From positions 930,001 to 994,000 of the forward strand of contig NZ_CZRP01000013.1 in assembly GCF_001458115.1 (NCBI RefSeq): DNA of 64,000 bases. Direction: 5' to 3'. The position numbers and the translations under genes were made by a program. Each line of letters starts with the position of its first letter. Within the stretch, counting starts at the first letter, position 1. Shown here one piece after another: positions 14,129 through 24,099 of this stretch. The notes beneath the pieces were generated by a model that was not told the DNA's origin, ran no database searches, and was given only the letters and a program-made list of their open reading frames with translations. The DNA comes from Gracilibacillus massiliensis. Its GTDB lineage: Bacteria; Bacillota; Bacilli; Bacillales; Amphibacillaceae.

Positions 14129-16201
14129 CTATTCTAGCCATATTAATGTTTGATAGTCATACGTTTCTTTTGATTCGCTTTCTATTTTGATATTGGCAAT
14201 ATACTCCCCTTTTAACTGATCATTTAGTTCCACTTTTCCTTCAATAACTCCTGATGCGGGCTCATTGATCTCATCCATTGTTGTGACAAAGGCGAATGTT
14301 TTCGCATCATACAGATCAATCGTTAGTTTTTCCGCATTCTCCACTAAATATAATTGATATTGATAGCTATCATCTAATGGGGTAATAGCTAATTCAAGTC
14401 CCATCGCCTTCGGTATCTCGTCCGTTTCGGTCAAAAACATATATGGAAGCGGGATATCATTTAAGTACAGATATCCTTGTTTGATGCTTTCCTCTACTTG
14501 AGTGGTTCGAATTGTTACTTTTACTTCTACTTCCTTTTTTTCATTTGGGGCTAACGTAAAACTTTTCGGTAATTGAAAGCGAACATCTTGTTGCTGCTTA
14601 GGTAAAGAGAAGGAATATTGCTTGGTTTGATCTGAAATATTTTCCACTATTATCTTTTCTGTTTTTTGTGAATTTTGTTTCGCTATTTTACCGAATTCTA
14701 AAAAAGATTGGTAAACCAATGTATCTGTTGCTATCGCTGCTTTGGTATTCACTTTTCCGGCTCCTTGTTCTGTTGGCACAAATTCTGTGAAAGGTTTTGC
14801 TGTTGTCAAGATTGCCGCTTTTAATTGCTCTGGCGTCCAGTCTGGGTGTGCTTCTTTTAATAATGCGAGAACACCAGCAATATGTGGTGCTGCCATACTG
14901 GTACCACTTAACGCTTGATAGCCATTAGGGACTGTGCTGACAATGCTCGCACCTGGTGCCACAATCTCTGGTTTAATCGCCCAATTAACAGTAACAGGAC
15001 CACGCGAACTAAAATCTGTGATGGTATCCTGAATATGTTCGTACTTGATTTCTAAATATTTTGCATTGTTTTGAAGCCACTCGCCATCTTCCTTGCTAAT
15101 GGCTGCCACTGGTATGGAAACCTGTGCCTCCACCGCACCTTGAAAGATCCCTTCTTGATTATTTGCAATCAATACCGCTTTTGCTCCTTGCTGTTCTGCT
15201 TCCAGTGCCAGTTGGCCAAATGGGATTTCACCTCGTTCCAGCACTAACATTTTTTCCTTTGCTTGTTTCTTATCATGTGTTACTTCGAGATCACGCGTGA
15301 ATTGCCAATCTACTGAACCTTGCAGTGGTGCGATTTCAATTTTTTTATCTTGAAAGTCCTCATATAAAAAGGGTCGTTTTAATGCAGGAGTGGAAGCACC
15401 TACCGATATAACGCGATCAGCGGTTGCAGGTGAACCCACTGTCCAGAGATCTGGTCCTGTATTTCCATTAGCTATTACAACCGCAACACCTTTCTCTGTG
15501 GCACGATTAACTGCAACACTCGTTGGCCAATCTGGACCATTAATCGTATTACCTAATGACAAGTTAATAATATCCATGCCGTCCTTAACCGCCTGTTCAA
15601 TAGCTGCCATGACTTGCACCGATGTGCCACTGCCTCCAGGTCCGAGCGCACGATAGGCGTATAGTTCTGCTTCTGGTGCGACACCTTTCATTTTTCCATT
15701 GGCTGCGATAACGCCTGCCACATGGGTACCATGTAAGGTTGGCATTCCTTGCTCTGGGATTGTCTCCATCGGATCATTATCGAAATCAACCAGATCATAA
15801 CCACCTTTGTAATTTGCTTGTAGATCTGGATGGCTAAAGTCGATTCCAGTGTCAATTACTCCTACTTTTACACCTTCACCTGTATAGGGAAGTGTCTCCG
15901 GTATTAAAAAAGGGATACTGTTATTAATGTTTTCCGCTTGTTTTTGGGTTCTGTAGGTTTGAGTAGGGTATGTTTGTTTGATATCTGTTCTCCTGTTTAT
16001 TTGCTCGAGATTTCGCTGATTTGCTTTAATCGCCACCCCATTAAAGATCGTATCGTAAATCGCCAGTATTTCTACCTGTGGATGATAAGTTCTAATTTGC
16101 TCAGCAAACACATGGGGATTTTCCTCGACTTCAATTATATAAGAGGATTCTTGAGGAGTATGGATACTGGTGAGTAGTAAGAGTGATAATAGAAAGGACA
16201 T
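14129..16201 (-). CDS. Subtilisin-like serine protease, Vpr-type
   Basis: Secreted S8 protease of 690 residues. It has a signal peptide (MSFLLSLLLLTSIHT), an I9-type propeptide (~15-95), then the catalytic domain with Asp in VGVIDTGID (~117), His in HGTHVAGVIAANG (~160), the oxyanion Asn in VVIANGNTGPD, and Ser in SGTSMAAPHIAG (~431). A PA-type insert lies between Asn and Ser, as in Vpr. A C-terminal beta-rich region follows. ATG at 16201 follows AAAGGGG; the ATG 21 codons upstream lies against the upp terminator and has no ribosome-binding site. Shorter than B. subtilis Vpr (~806). Probably a scavenging extracellular protease. Confidence 0.85.
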   Translation of the reverse strand: MSFLLSLLLLTSIHTPQESSYIIEVEENPHVFAEQIRTYHPQVEILAIYDTIFNGVAIKANQRNLEQINRRTDIKQTYPTQTYRTQKQAENINNSIPFLIPETLPYTGEGVKVGVIDTGIDFSHPDLQANYKGGYDLVDFDNDPMETIPEQGMPTLHGTHVAGVIAANGKMKGVAPEAELYAYRALGPGGSGTSVQVMAAIEQAVKDGMDIINLSLGNTINGPDWPTSVAVNRATEKGVAVVIANGNTGPDLWTVGSPATADRVISVGASTPALKRPFLYEDFQDKKIEIAPLQGSVDWQFTRDLEVTHDKKQAKEKMLVLERGEIPFGQLALEAEQQGAKAVLIANNQEGIFQGAVEAQVSIPVAAISKEDGEWLQNNAKYLEIKYEHIQDTITDFSSRGPVTVNWAIKPEIVAPGASIVSTVPNGYQALSGTSMAAPHIAGVLALLKEAHPDWTPEQLKAAILTTAKPFTEFVPTEQGAGKVNTKAAIATDTLVYQSFLEFGKIAKQNSQKTEKIIVENISDQTKQYSFSLPKQQQDVRFQLPKSFTLAPNEKKEVEVKVTIRTTQVEESIKQGYLYLNDIPLPYMFLTETDEIPKAMGLELAITPLDDSYQYQLYLVENAEKLTIDLYDAKTFAFVTTMDEINEPASGVIEGKVELNDQLKGEYIANIKIESESKETYDYQTLIWLE

Positions 16202-16266
16202 AAGATTGAACCCCTTTTTCAGATAGTAGGAGTATTGTTTGTTTAGGGGGGAAAAGATATTCATTG

Positions 16267-16304
16267 AAAAAAGCTGTCCCTATTTATTTAGAGACAGCTT
16301 TTTT
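16267..16304 (-). terminator. Terminator of upp
   Basis: AAAAAAGCTGTC and GACAGCTTTTTT form a 12-bp stem right after the upp stop and immediately before the protease gene. Confidence 0.9.
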
Positions 16305-16309
16305 ATTAA

Positions 16310-16939
16310 CTACTTGGTGCCGTAAAGCCGGTCACCTGCATCGCCTAATCCTGGGATGATATAGCCTTTTTCATTTAATTTTTCGTCAAGTGCGCCAAGG
16401 TAAATATCAACGTCAGGGTGTTCGTTTTGGATTACTTCTACACCCTCTGGCGCTGCGATCAGACACATTAATTTAATATTCGTCGCACCGCGTTTCTTCA
16501 AGGAGTGAATCGCATCATTTGCGGAACCGCCCGTTGCTAACATTGGATCAATCACAATCAGTTCACGTTCTTCGATATCTGTTGGTAATTTAATATAATA
16601 TTCAACCGGTTTTAATGTTTCCGGATCACGATATAAACCGACATGTCCAACTTTTGCAGCTGGAATCAAGCGTAGAATACCGTCTACCATTCCAAGACCT
16701 GCTCTCAAAATCGGGACAAGACCGATTTTTTTCCCGCTTAAAACCTTTGTTGTTGCTTCCATTACAGGTGTTTCAATTGTTGTTTCTTCGAGTGGCAGGT
16801 CTCTGGTTATTTCGAACGCCATCAATGCGGATACTTCATCTACTAATGCACGGAATTCCTTTGTACCGGTATTTTTATTTCTTATGTACGTTAACTTGTG
16901 TTGGATTAACGGATGATCTAATACAAAAACATTGCTCAT
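16310..16939 (-). CDS. upp: Uracil phosphoribosyltransferase
   Basis: Salvages uracil to UMP with PRPP. 209 residues, the standard length. The PRPP-binding loop is [13 protein letters not shown], and the uracil-binding C-terminus is [18 protein letters not shown]. The start ATG follows GGAGAGAGTCCCAT. glyA lies upstream, as in B. subtilis. A sigma-A promoter and a 21-bp word array lie in the gap. Confidence 0.97.
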   Translation of the reverse strand: MSNVFVLDHPLIQHKLTYIRNKNTGTKEFRALVDEVSALMAFEITRDLPLEETTIETPVMEATTKVLSGKKIGLVPILRAGLGMVDGILRLIPAAKVGHVGLYRDPETLKPVEYYIKLPTDIEERELIVIDPMLATGGSANDAIHSLKKRGATNIKLMCLIAAPEGVEVIQNEHPDVDIYLGALDEKLNEKGYIIPGLGDAGDRLYGTK

Positions 16940-16999
16940 ATGGGACTCTCTCCTTTTTTTACTATTATTATGTCAAATTCGAAAATGTTCATCCTTAAA

Positions 17000-17028
17000 A
17001 TTGTACTGAAAATTAGGAGAGCTTTCAA
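17000..17028 (-). promoter_or_regulatory. Sigma-A promoter of upp
   Basis: TTGAAA, 17-bp spacer, TACAAT on the minus strand, ~60 bp before the start codon. The word array begins ~50 bp upstream of its -35. Confidence 0.7.
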
Positions 17029-17079
17029 GCAAGATCAAATAATTTCTTGAAATATCTCGTTTCCAATGACTAATTTTAT

Positions 17080-17201
17080 TTTATTGGACACTTTTGATAC
17101 GTTATTGGACACTTTCTACCGTTTTCTGGACACTTTTTGATGTTTATTGGACACTTTTTCCATTTTATTGGACACTCTTAGCCATTTATTGGACACTCCT
17201 C
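17080..17201 (-). repeat. 21-bp word array 1 (TTATTGGACACTTT x6)
   Basis: Six copies of TTATTGGACACTTT or a close variant. The GGACAC word starts at 17086, 17107, 17128, 17149, 17170 and 17191, exactly 21 bp apart. The five or so bases between words vary. On the sense strand of upp the word reads AAAGTGTCCAATAA. Confidence 0.92.
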
Positions 17202-17217
17202 TAATTGCCACAATAGA

Positions 17218-17246
17218 AAAAAGCTAGACGAAAATGTCTAGCTTTC
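17218..17246 (-). terminator. Terminator of glyA
   Basis: AAAGCTAGAC and GTCTAGCTTT form a perfect 10-bp stem, with a U-run on the minus strand, just after glyA. Confidence 0.88.
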
Positions 17247-17251
17247 CAAAA

Positions 17252-18487
17252 TTATTGATATAAAGGAAATTTAGCTGTCAAAGCAGTTACGCGCTCGCTT
17301 GCTGCCTTTAATGTTGCTTCATCTTCCGGATTTTTTAACGTTAACGCAATGATTTTTGCGACTTCTTCCATTTCTGCTTCACCAAATCCACGTGAAGTTA
17401 CTGCTGCTGTACCAACACGGATTCCACTTGTGACAAATGGACTTTCTGGATCAAATGGGATTGTATTTTTGTTTGTTGTAATCCCTACTTCGTCCAATGC
17501 TTTTTCCGCGACTTTACCTGTTAAATTTAAACCACGTACATCTAATAATAATAAGTGATTATCGGTTCCACCAGATACAGTACGTACACCTTCTGCTTCT
17601 AATACTTCGCCAAAACGTTTGGCATTTTTGATGATGTTTTCACCATATTCTTTAAACGATGGTTGTAATGCTTCTTTAAAGGCAACTGCTTTAGCTGCAA
17701 TCACATGCATTAATGGACCACCTTGCATGCCCGGGAATACTGTTTTATCAATTTTCTTTGCAAATTCTTCTTTACATAGCACCATTCCACCACGTGGACC
17801 ACGTAATGTTTTGTGAGTAGTTGTCGTTACAAAATGTGCATGTGGCACTGGATCTGGATGCAAGCCTGTCGCTACAAGTCCTGCAATATGTGCCATGTCT
17901 ACCATTAAGTACGCATCTACTGCATCAGCGATTTCACGGAATTTGGCAAAATCGATTTGACGTGGATAAGCACTTGCACCTGCTACGATCAGTTTTGGCT
18001 GAACTTCTTTTGCTTTTGCAAGAACGGCATCATAGTCGATTTGTTCGGAATCTTCGCCCACACCATAATCAACAAAATTAAAAAGTTTTCCACTAAAGTT
18101 CACCGGGCTACCGTGCGTGAGGTGACCGCCATGACTTAAATTCATGCCTAAAACCGTATCCCCTGGTTCTAATATCGTAAAATAAACGGCCATGTTAGCT
18201 TGAGCACCAGAGTGTGGTTGGACATTGGCATGTTCTGCTCCAAATAATTGTTTCGCTCGATCGCGTGCCAAGTCCTCAGCAACGTCTACGTGTTCACATC
18301 CGCCATAATAACGACGTCCTGGATAACCTTCCGCATATTTATTTGTCAGAACAGATCCTTGTGCTTCCATTACTGCCTCTGAAACAAAGTTTTCTGAAGC
18401 AATTAATTCAATTTTATCGTTCTGGCGTTTTCTTTCGTCTTCCATTGCTTGAAAAATTTCTGCATCAAAATTTTTAACGTGATCCAT
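17252..18487 (-). CDS. glyA: Serine hydroxymethyltransferase
   Basis: PLP enzyme interconverting serine and glycine and loading tetrahydrofolate with a one-carbon unit. 411 residues. The PLP lysine is in [16 protein letters not shown], and the N-terminal signature [14 protein letters not shown] is present. The start ATG follows AGGGGGAACAAACG. A possible PurR-like half-site (AAATACGAATATT) lies upstream, but a second box at the usual spacing was not found. Confidence 0.97.
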   Translation of the reverse strand: MDHVKNFDAEIFQAMEDERKRQNDKIELIASENFVSEAVMEAQGSVLTNKYAEGYPGRRYYGGCEHVDVAEDLARDRAKQLFGAEHANVQPHSGAQANMAVYFTILEPGDTVLGMNLSHGGHLTHGSPVNFSGKLFNFVDYGVGEDSEQIDYDAVLAKAKEVQPKLIVAGASAYPRQIDFAKFREIADAVDAYLMVDMAHIAGLVATGLHPDPVPHAHFVTTTTHKTLRGPRGGMVLCKEEFAKKIDKTVFPGMQGGPLMHVIAAKAVAFKEALQPSFKEYGENIIKNAKRFGEVLEAEGVRTVSGGTDNHLLLLDVRGLNLTGKVAEKALDEVGITTNKNTIPFDPESPFVTSGIRVGTAAVTSRGFGEAEMEEVAKIIALTLKNPEDEATLKAASERVTALTAKFPLYQ

Positions 18488-18602
18488 CGTTTGTTCCCCC
18501 TAATATTTTTGGTAGATATGTTTTCAATATTCGTATTTACTTAATCCCATTCTAAAATAACATCATTTTGCAAATAATTCTATACCTTTTTACGAATAAA
18601 AA

Positions 18603-18652
18603 CAAGGAAATATGCCCTTTTATTCGTAATTAAACAAAAAAGGGACATATTT
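18603..18652 (-). terminator. Terminator of ywlG
   Basis: GGAAATATGCCCTTTT and AAAAGGGACATATTTCC pair in a long stem; the minus strand continues with TTGTTTTTATT. Confidence 0.8.
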
Positions 18653-18673
18653 CCTATTTTATACATTCGTTAA

Positions 18674-19216
18674 TCAAGGGTATACCGCTCGTGGACCACC
18701 TATTAATTTTGGTCTTGTTCTTGCTTGTGAGGTTCTGGCATGACCTATATAGCGTTTTTCAAAGCGAAGTGGTACTGCTACAGGCTTTAACTGCATACCA
18801 ATCATCGTCTCACCAATATCGATTCCGGCATCTGCCTGGATGTTTTCCACTACTACGGCATTATCAAGGTGTTGGTAGGCATAAGCTGCCATTGATCCAC
18901 CCGCTTTTCGTACTGGCATAACAGATACCTGGTCAAGTTTATGCTCATGCATCACCTTTTTTTCTAAAACAATGGCACGATTGATATGTTCACAACTTTG
19001 AAAACATAGATGGATACCTGTTTGTTCTTGCAAGCGACGTAACTCCTGGAAAATCATCGCGGCTACTTCTTCACTACCTGCTGTACCAATTCGTTCGCCT
19101 GCTACCTCACTTGTCGAGCAACCTACAACGAATAAATCACCTTCAGATAGATAATCGTGTGATATCCATTCATCAACAATTGCTCTTAGATCTAATGCCC
19201 ACTGATCAAGGTTCAT
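18674..19216 (-). CDS. ywlG: YwlG family (UPF0340/TIGR01440) protein
   Basis: A 180-residue cytoplasmic protein of a conserved Firmicutes family with no assigned reaction. Family features: the SEVAGERIGTAGS loop, CFQSCEHINRA and a C-terminal GGPRAVYP. It sits 25 bp after rpiB and before glyA, the B. subtilis order, so it probably shares that transcript. Start ATG after AGAGGCGAATATCC. Confidence 0.88.
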   Translation of the reverse strand: MNLDQWALDLRAIVDEWISHDYLSEGDLFVVGCSTSEVAGERIGTAGSEEVAAMIFQELRRLQEQTGIHLCFQSCEHINRAIVLEKKVMHEHKLDQVSVMPVRKAGGSMAAYAYQHLDNAVVVENIQADAGIDIGETMIGMQLKPVAVPLRFEKRYIGHARTSQARTRPKLIGGPRAVYP

Positions 19217-19240
19217 GGATATTCGCCTCTTTCTGAATTG

Positions 19241-19681
19241 TTATTTATTTTCGTAATCTGTTACTTTTCCAACTCGATTGGCATGACGTCCACCTTGAAA
19301 GTCCGTACCTAACCATGTCTGAACGATCTCTCTTGCAAGTCCTGGACCGACGACACGTTCACCCATTGTCAGCATGTTGGAATCATTATGTTCCCGTGTT
19401 GCTTTCGCACTAAAAACATCATGCACAAGGGCTGCACGGATACCTTTTACTTTATTAGCGGCAATCGACATGCCGATACCAGTACCACAAATTAAAATCC
19501 CACGATCAAACTCACCATTCGCTACACGTTCTGCTGCTGGAATCCCGTAATCTGGGTAATCGACTGAATCTTCACAATTACAACCGGTGTCTTCATATTC
19601 AATATTTAATTCTTCTAATAATGATATAATTTCTTTGGAAAGATTAATCCCACCGTGGTCAGATGCTAAAATAACCTTCAT
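19241..19681 (-). CDS. rpiB: Ribose-5-phosphate isomerase B
   Basis: Interconverts ribose 5-phosphate and ribulose 5-phosphate. 146 residues with the LacAB/RpiB signatures ASDHGG near the start, the catalytic Cys in ILICGTGIGMSIAANK, and HNDSNMLTMGERVVG. B. subtilis calls this locus ywlF. The start ATG follows AAGGAGCATGTAAAA. It lies between ywlG and an MCP gene. Confidence 0.93.
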   Translation of the reverse strand: MKVILASDHGGINLSKEIISLLEELNIEYEDTGCNCEDSVDYPDYGIPAAERVANGEFDRGILICGTGIGMSIAANKVKGIRAALVHDVFSAKATREHNDSNMLTMGERVVGPGLAREIVQTWLGTDFQGGRHANRVGKVTDYENK

Positions 19682-19712
19682 TTTTACATGCTCCTTTTTT
19701 TAAAAACGTTGT

Positions 19713-21011
19713 TTAGCTTAGCTTAAATTGCTCGATTTTGATTTTCAAGTTTTGTGCTTGTTTATCTAATGAAATCGCCAATTCTTCTAAGTTTTCAGCA
19801 AAATCTGCTTGTTCTTCAATAGTTGCCCGCATTTCTTCGGTACCAGCGGATGTTTCTTCGGCGATTGCTGCGACATTTTGCGATTTGCTTTGGGTGGCTT
19901 CTATTTCTTGCAATTGGTTGTCTACTAGCTGAGAAATTTCTTTTATAGCGGTTGCCACTTGGTGAACAGATGAAGACATGCTATCAATCACTTCATTTGT
20001 CTGCTCGCCTTTGGTCACTTCACCGCGCGTCTCTTCAACGTGTGTACGCATATTACTAACAACCAGTTCTACGTCTTTTTGCATCGCTTGAATTAAGTCA
20101 GATATGCTTTTTACCGCCTCTGAACTCTGATCCGCTAATTTTCTAACCTCTTCTGCTACAACGGCGAAACCTTTTCCTTCTTCACCTGCACGTGATGCTT
20201 CAATCGAGGCATTTAGTGCTAAAAGGTTGGTCTGTTCACTTATATCTCCAACTAATGATATAACATTTTCGACTTCTTTCGCTTTTTGCGACAAGCGGTT
20301 TACGTCATTTAAAGCTACATTCTGATTGTCAGCTAGTTGTGTAATTCCCGAAACAAGCGTACTAATAACTTCTTTCGACTGATTTAATTGTTCGACCATT
20401 TCTGTTGATTTATTTTGCGAATCTTCCGCTTTTTCGTCGACTTGTGTTGCTAGTCTTGTCGAATTATCAATCGCTTCCGCAGTTTGTTGAATCGCTTCTG
20501 ATGCTTCTTCAGCACCTGTTGAGATTTGACCAACGGTATCTTCAAGTGTGTTGGTCTGTTGTTTCGATTTTGATGCTGCTTCTTTCATTTTGTGTACCGA
20601 CTCTGAGGTTTCAGTTGCATGGTTTTCAATATCGATTAACACTGTCTTTAAGTGTGTCACCATCTTTTGAAAAGCAAGCGTCAATGATCCGATTTCATCA
20701 TGTGTTGTTCGTGGTGATTCGATTTCTTGATTCAAATCACCTTCTGCTACTTTTGCTGCTATTTCCTTTAATTTAATCAAAGGCTTGGTAATAAATCCTG
20801 CCGCAGCAAAAGCCAAAATACCGGACCAAAAAATACCTAATAGTAATACTCCTAATACATACCATACTTCTTGTACCTGAATATATGGTTGAATCATTTC
20901 TTGCAAAAAGTAAATAAAAAAAGCACTTGTGGTGTAGGTAATAATAGCTAATAACGTGGTGAAAACTACAAGCTTGACGCGCAGACTTACCCCTTTTTTT
21001 GTTTTTTGCAT
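19713..21011 (-). CDS. Methyl-accepting chemotaxis protein with minimal sensor region
   Basis: 432 residues. Two transmembrane helices (~13-35 and ~45-68) are separated by only about ten residues, so there is no extracellular ligand domain. A HAMP domain (~68-125) follows, then a long coiled-coil signalling domain whose hairpin tip is [17 protein letters not shown] and surrounding [21 protein letters not shown]. It may sense membrane state or rely on partners. Start ATG after GAAGGGGAGTACGTCAA. An MCP is not at this place in B. subtilis; it appears inserted between rpiB and ywlE. Confidence 0.92.
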   Translation of the reverse strand: MQKTKKGVSLRVKLVVFTTLLAIITYTTSAFFIYFLQEMIQPYIQVQEVWYVLGVLLLGIFWSGILAFAAAGFITKPLIKLKEIAAKVAEGDLNQEIESPRTTHDEIGSLTLAFQKMVTHLKTVLIDIENHATETSESVHKMKEAASKSKQQTNTLEDTVGQISTGAEEASEAIQQTAEAIDNSTRLATQVDEKAEDSQNKSTEMVEQLNQSKEVISTLVSGITQLADNQNVALNDVNRLSQKAKEVENVISLVGDISEQTNLLALNASIEASRAGEEGKGFAVVAEEVRKLADQSSEAVKSISDLIQAMQKDVELVVSNMRTHVEETRGEVTKGEQTNEVIDSMSSSVHQVATAIKEISQLVDNQLQEIEATQSKSQNVAAIAEETSAGTEEMRATIEEQADFAENLEELAISLDKQAQNLKIKIEQFKLS

Positions 21012-21038
21012 TTGACGTACTCCCCTTCATTTCATGAC

Positions 21039-21602
21039 TTATGATCTATCTTTATTTTCCAACTTTTTGATCAATAGTGCAAGATACTTATCTAATTCTT
21101 GATAAGTTTTTTTATAAGTCATGAAATTACCGCCAAACGGATCAATTATATCAACCTTTTGAACTATTCCTTCTAAATGATGAATCTTTTCTTGTATTGT
21201 AATATTTTCTTTTGAATTTGTTAATTTAGTCTCCTCTAACTGGGCATAGGCTGCTTTTAATTCCGTCCACGCTTTTTCATATTCAGGGTTTGCGTACTCT
21301 TTTAATGTATATATTTTATGAAATTCTGTTGGGTAGGTTTGTTTTAAGTGATCACGATGACTTTGCGTCATGGTTAAAACCAAATCAGCCCATGCCATCA
21401 ACTCACTTGTTACTGGCTGTGACTGGTGATCACATCTGATACCTTGTTCTGTCAACACTTCTGTTGTACCCTGTGAAGCAGGCATACCAACTCCTGCAAA
21501 AAGGCCTGCTGACTGTACAGCATGGTCTGTTTTTTGTTGTAATATTGCTTGCGCCATCGGGCTTCGACATGTATTACCTGTACATACGAACAATATATTC
21601 AT
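21039..21602 (-). CDS. ywlE: Protein-arginine phosphatase (low-molecular-weight PTP family)
   Basis: Removes phosphate from arginine residues marked by McsB for ClpCP degradation. 187 residues. The P-loop CTGNTCRSPMA carries the catalytic Cys and the Thr that selects phospho-arginine in YwlE. The general-acid Asp is in IDPFGG. ATG at 21602 is chosen because GGAGG precedes it; an upstream ATG overlaps that site. Compared with B. subtilis (~150) there is an extra charged segment ~115-145. Confidence 0.88.
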   Translation of the reverse strand: MNILFVCTGNTCRSPMAQAILQQKTDHAVQSAGLFAGVGMPASQGTTEVLTEQGIRCDHQSQPVTSELMAWADLVLTMTQSHRDHLKQTYPTEFHKIYTLKEYANPEYEKAWTELKAAYAQLEETKLTNSKENITIQEKIHHLEGIVQKVDIIDPFGGNFMTYKKTYQELDKYLALLIKKLENKDRS

Positions 21603-21638
21603 GTTAGTAATTGCCTCCATTATTATGTACTTATCCCC

Positions 21639-21647
21639 ATTATATCA
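21639..21647 (-). promoter_or_regulatory. Extended -10 promoter of ywlE
   Basis: TGATATAAT on the minus strand gives a perfect TATAAT with a TG extension, ~37 bp before the start codon. No convincing -35 is seen. Confidence 0.5.
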
Positions 21648-21751
21648 CACTATAACTTAAGCTTGGTACACCAGTTGATTAGCGTGGCAACTTCCATTCA
21701 TTTTTTTTACAATAGCGCACTTCTTCTTTTGTTTATGCTGAGATATGCATA

Positions 21752-22271
21752 TCGGACAAAAGCACTCTCCTTCTACTCCTGTTTTCTCCGATATATCCGT
21801 TTTTCGGACAAATGCACTCTCCTTCTACTCCTGTTTTCTCCGATATATCCGTTTATCGGACAAATGCACTCTCCCTCTACTTCTGTTTTCGCCGATATAT
21901 TTGTTTATCGGACAAAAGCACGCTCCCTTTACTCCTGTTTTCTCCGATATATCCGTTTATCGGACAAAAGCACGCTCCCTTTACTCCTGTTTTCTCCGAT
22001 ATATCCGTTTATCGGACAAAAGCACACTTCTTCTACTCTTGTTTTCTCCGATATATCCGTTTTTCGGACAAATGCACTCTCCTTCTACTTCTGTTTTCGC
22101 CGATATATTCGTTTATCGGACAAAAGCACACTTCTTCTACTCCTGTTTTCTCCGATATATCCGTTTTTCGGGCAAAAGCATGCTCCTTCTACTTCTGTTT
22201 TCGCCGAAATATTCGTTTATCAGACAAAAGCACTCTCCCTTTACTTTTGTTTTCGCCGATATATTCTTTTA
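21752..22271 (-). repeat. 52-bp tandem word array 2 (10 copies)
   Basis: TCGGACAAA or a close variant recurs at 21752, 21804, 21856, 21908, 21960, 22012, 22064, 22116, 22168 and 22220, exactly 52 bp apart. Each unit holds a small palindrome CCGATA...TATCGG and a pyrimidine-rich tract on the plus strand. All three plus-strand frames stay open through the array because 52 is not a multiple of 3, so the long frames across it are artefacts. Confidence 0.93.
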
Positions 22272-22300
22272 AACGAGACTATAGCTTACCGAGAGAACGA

Positions 22301-22846
22301 TTAAAAAAGCACATGAAGTCCAAAGCCGAAAAGGATTACTCCTCCTAAAAATTCGCTATATGCACCTAATAAATGATGGGTTCGTCTGCCGATTAACAAT
22401 GCCAGCCAAGTTAATAGAGTACTAAAAAGTCCAAACATCATAATCGCAAAGGCAGTCGCTACACCGGATAAACCGAGCGAGATACCGATCGAAAAACTAT
22501 CTAAGCTGACCGTAAAAGCGAAAACCATCAAGCCAAAACCGACTGGTGCTAATATTTGTGACTCTTTTTTGATAAAGGTGTGAAAGATCATTTGAAATCC
22601 AATGGCACATAATAATAAACCAGAAGCGATCATGGCGATTCCTTCCATTTGTTTGGAAAGAAATGTTCCTAGAAATAAGCCGATAAATGGCATAAATATA
22701 TGAAATAACCCTACTATTAAACCGATCAGAAAAATTCTTTTTAAACGGATTTCCTGCATACCGATTCCTAAACCAACAGAAAATGCGTCCATCCCCAGCG
22801 CGAATGCTAAACAAAGTATCGATAGTACTTCCCCTATTGCCGACAC
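22301..22846 (-). CDS. mntP: Manganese efflux pump MntP
   Basis: A 181-residue membrane protein with six hydrophobic helices in two related halves, each carrying an Asp motif: ALGMDAFSVGLGIG and TVSLDSFSIGISLG. Family knowledge: MntP exports Mn2+. B. subtilis has it (ywlD) beside ywlC, as here. The start is GTG with GAGGGGGC ~11 bases upstream; that site abuts the U-run of the ywlC terminator. Mn-responsive control may exist, but no yybP-ykoY-type riboswitch is recognisable in the short leader. Confidence 0.88.
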   Translation of the reverse strand: MSAIGEVLSILCLAFALGMDAFSVGLGIGMQEIRLKRIFLIGLIVGLFHIFMPFIGLFLGTFLSKQMEGIAMIASGLLLCAIGFQMIFHTFIKKESQILAPVGFGLMVFAFTVSLDSFSIGISLGLSGVATAFAIMMFGLFSTLLTWLALLIGRRTHHLLGAYSEFLGGVILFGFGLHVLF

Positions 22847-22866
22847 AATAAAAAAGCCCCCTCATT

Positions 22867-22905
22867 AAAAAAAGACAAGTGGAACAGCGAGCCTGTCCCC
22901 TTGTC
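22867..22905 (-). terminator. Terminator of ywlC
   Basis: GACAAGTGGAACAG and CTGTCCCCTTGTC pair, with TTTTTTT following on the minus strand. The TGGGACAAGGGGACAGG part recurs between atpD and atpC. Confidence 0.85.
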
Positions 22906-22928
22906 CCATTTATATGCGAGAAAATGGT

Positions 22929-23942
22929 TTATATGTTTTGTTTTAGATGGTTTGTGGCGGCTTTGTTAAGTCGATTCATGATCGCTTCGCCAATCTCTTG
23001 GTTCGGGTATGTCTCTGCTAAAATGATATCTGCGTTCGTGTCGTTAAAATAGCGAAGTGCAAAGTAGAGTTTGGCTGCTACTTCTGATAAGTTATTTCTA
23101 TTACCACAGGCGTAACAAATATCTGCATTTATTTGGTCGATTAACGGTTTAGTTGCAATCACACCTACTTTTTTTCCTTGGGCTTGAAAATGATCAATTT
23201 TTTCTTGAAAAAAATCGTGCTCGCCGTCTACCAGATACAGAGGTGCATCTGGTTCGTAATGGTTATATTTCATTCCAGGTGACTTTGGTTGTTCTTCTTT
23301 CAAGGCACTAGCCAATTCGACAGAGCCGATGACTTTTTCAATTTGGTGTTTGGTAATGCCACCAGGCCGTAAGATAACAGGGATATCACCTGTAGCATCG
23401 ACAACCGTTGATTCTAAACCAACTCCGGTTGCACCCCCATCAATAATGCCAGCAATCTTTCCGTCTAAATCATGAAAAACGTGCTTAGCGGTTGTTGGGC
23501 TCGGTTTTCCAGATAAATTAGCACTTGGCGCTGCAAGTGGTAAATTTGCTTCTTGGATAAGTGCACGACCAATCGGGTGATCCGGTATGCGAATAGCAAC
23601 CGTATCTAAACCTGCTGTCACGGTGCTGGCAACTTTACCATTACTTTTTAAAATAATAGTAAAAGGGCCTGGCATAAATGTATCGATTAACTTTTGAGCG
23701 ATCGCTGGTATCTCTGTTACATAGTGGTTGATTTGTTGTGGATGATGTACATGGACGATCAGTGGATTATCAGCCGGACGTCCTTTCGCCTTAAATATTT
23801 TGGAAACGGCTACTTCACTAGTAGCATCGGCTCCTAATCCATAAACCGTCTCGGTCGGAAACGCCACTACTTCTTGTTTCTTTAAATAATCTGCCGCTAT
23901 TTTTAATGACTGTTTGGTTGCATCTAAGAAATCTGTTTTCAT
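22929..23942 (-). CDS. ywlC: L-threonylcarbamoyladenylate synthase (Sua5/YwlC)
   Basis: Makes threonylcarbamoyl-AMP for the t6A37 modification of ANN-decoding tRNAs. 337 residues: a YrdC domain (~10-200; FPTETVYGLGADA, KGRPADNPLIVHV, APSANLSGKPSP) plus the C-terminal Sua5 domain. ATG at 23942 follows GAGGGATTAAA; the earlier ATG lacks a site. It sits beside mntP and upstream of the spoIIR/prmC/prfA cluster, as in B. subtilis. Confidence 0.93.
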   Translation of the reverse strand: MKTDFLDATKQSLKIAADYLKKQEVVAFPTETVYGLGADATSEVAVSKIFKAKGRPADNPLIVHVHHPQQINHYVTEIPAIAQKLIDTFMPGPFTIILKSNGKVASTVTAGLDTVAIRIPDHPIGRALIQEANLPLAAPSANLSGKPSPTTAKHVFHDLDGKIAGIIDGGATGVGLESTVVDATGDIPVILRPGGITKHQIEKVIGSVELASALKEEQPKSPGMKYNHYEPDAPLYLVDGEHDFFQEKIDHFQAQGKKVGVIATKPLIDQINADICYACGNRNNLSEVAAKLYFALRYFNDTNADIILAETYPNQEIGEAIMNRLNKAATNHLKQNI

Positions 23943-24099
23943 TTTAATCCCTCGATCTTTATGTTCATAGAAAAACGGCATTCGCTTCAGTGCCGAAATT
24001 TATTTGCTTGCCTGCTAACGTATACACGTATTATGAAGAATTTCTACGATTTGTGCAACTCACAACTACATACCCACACACTTTTCCACAAATAAATAA

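Noticed and set aside
18520-18620. Paired PurR boxes upstream of glyA
   Set aside because: One good half (AAATACGAATATT) is seen, but the second is weak and about 80 bp away rather than 16-17.
21549-22348. Three long overlapping plus-strand frames rich in Phe, Ser, Leu and Tyr
   Set aside because: They follow the 52-bp array, exist in all frames because the unit lacks stops, and have no ribosome-binding site.
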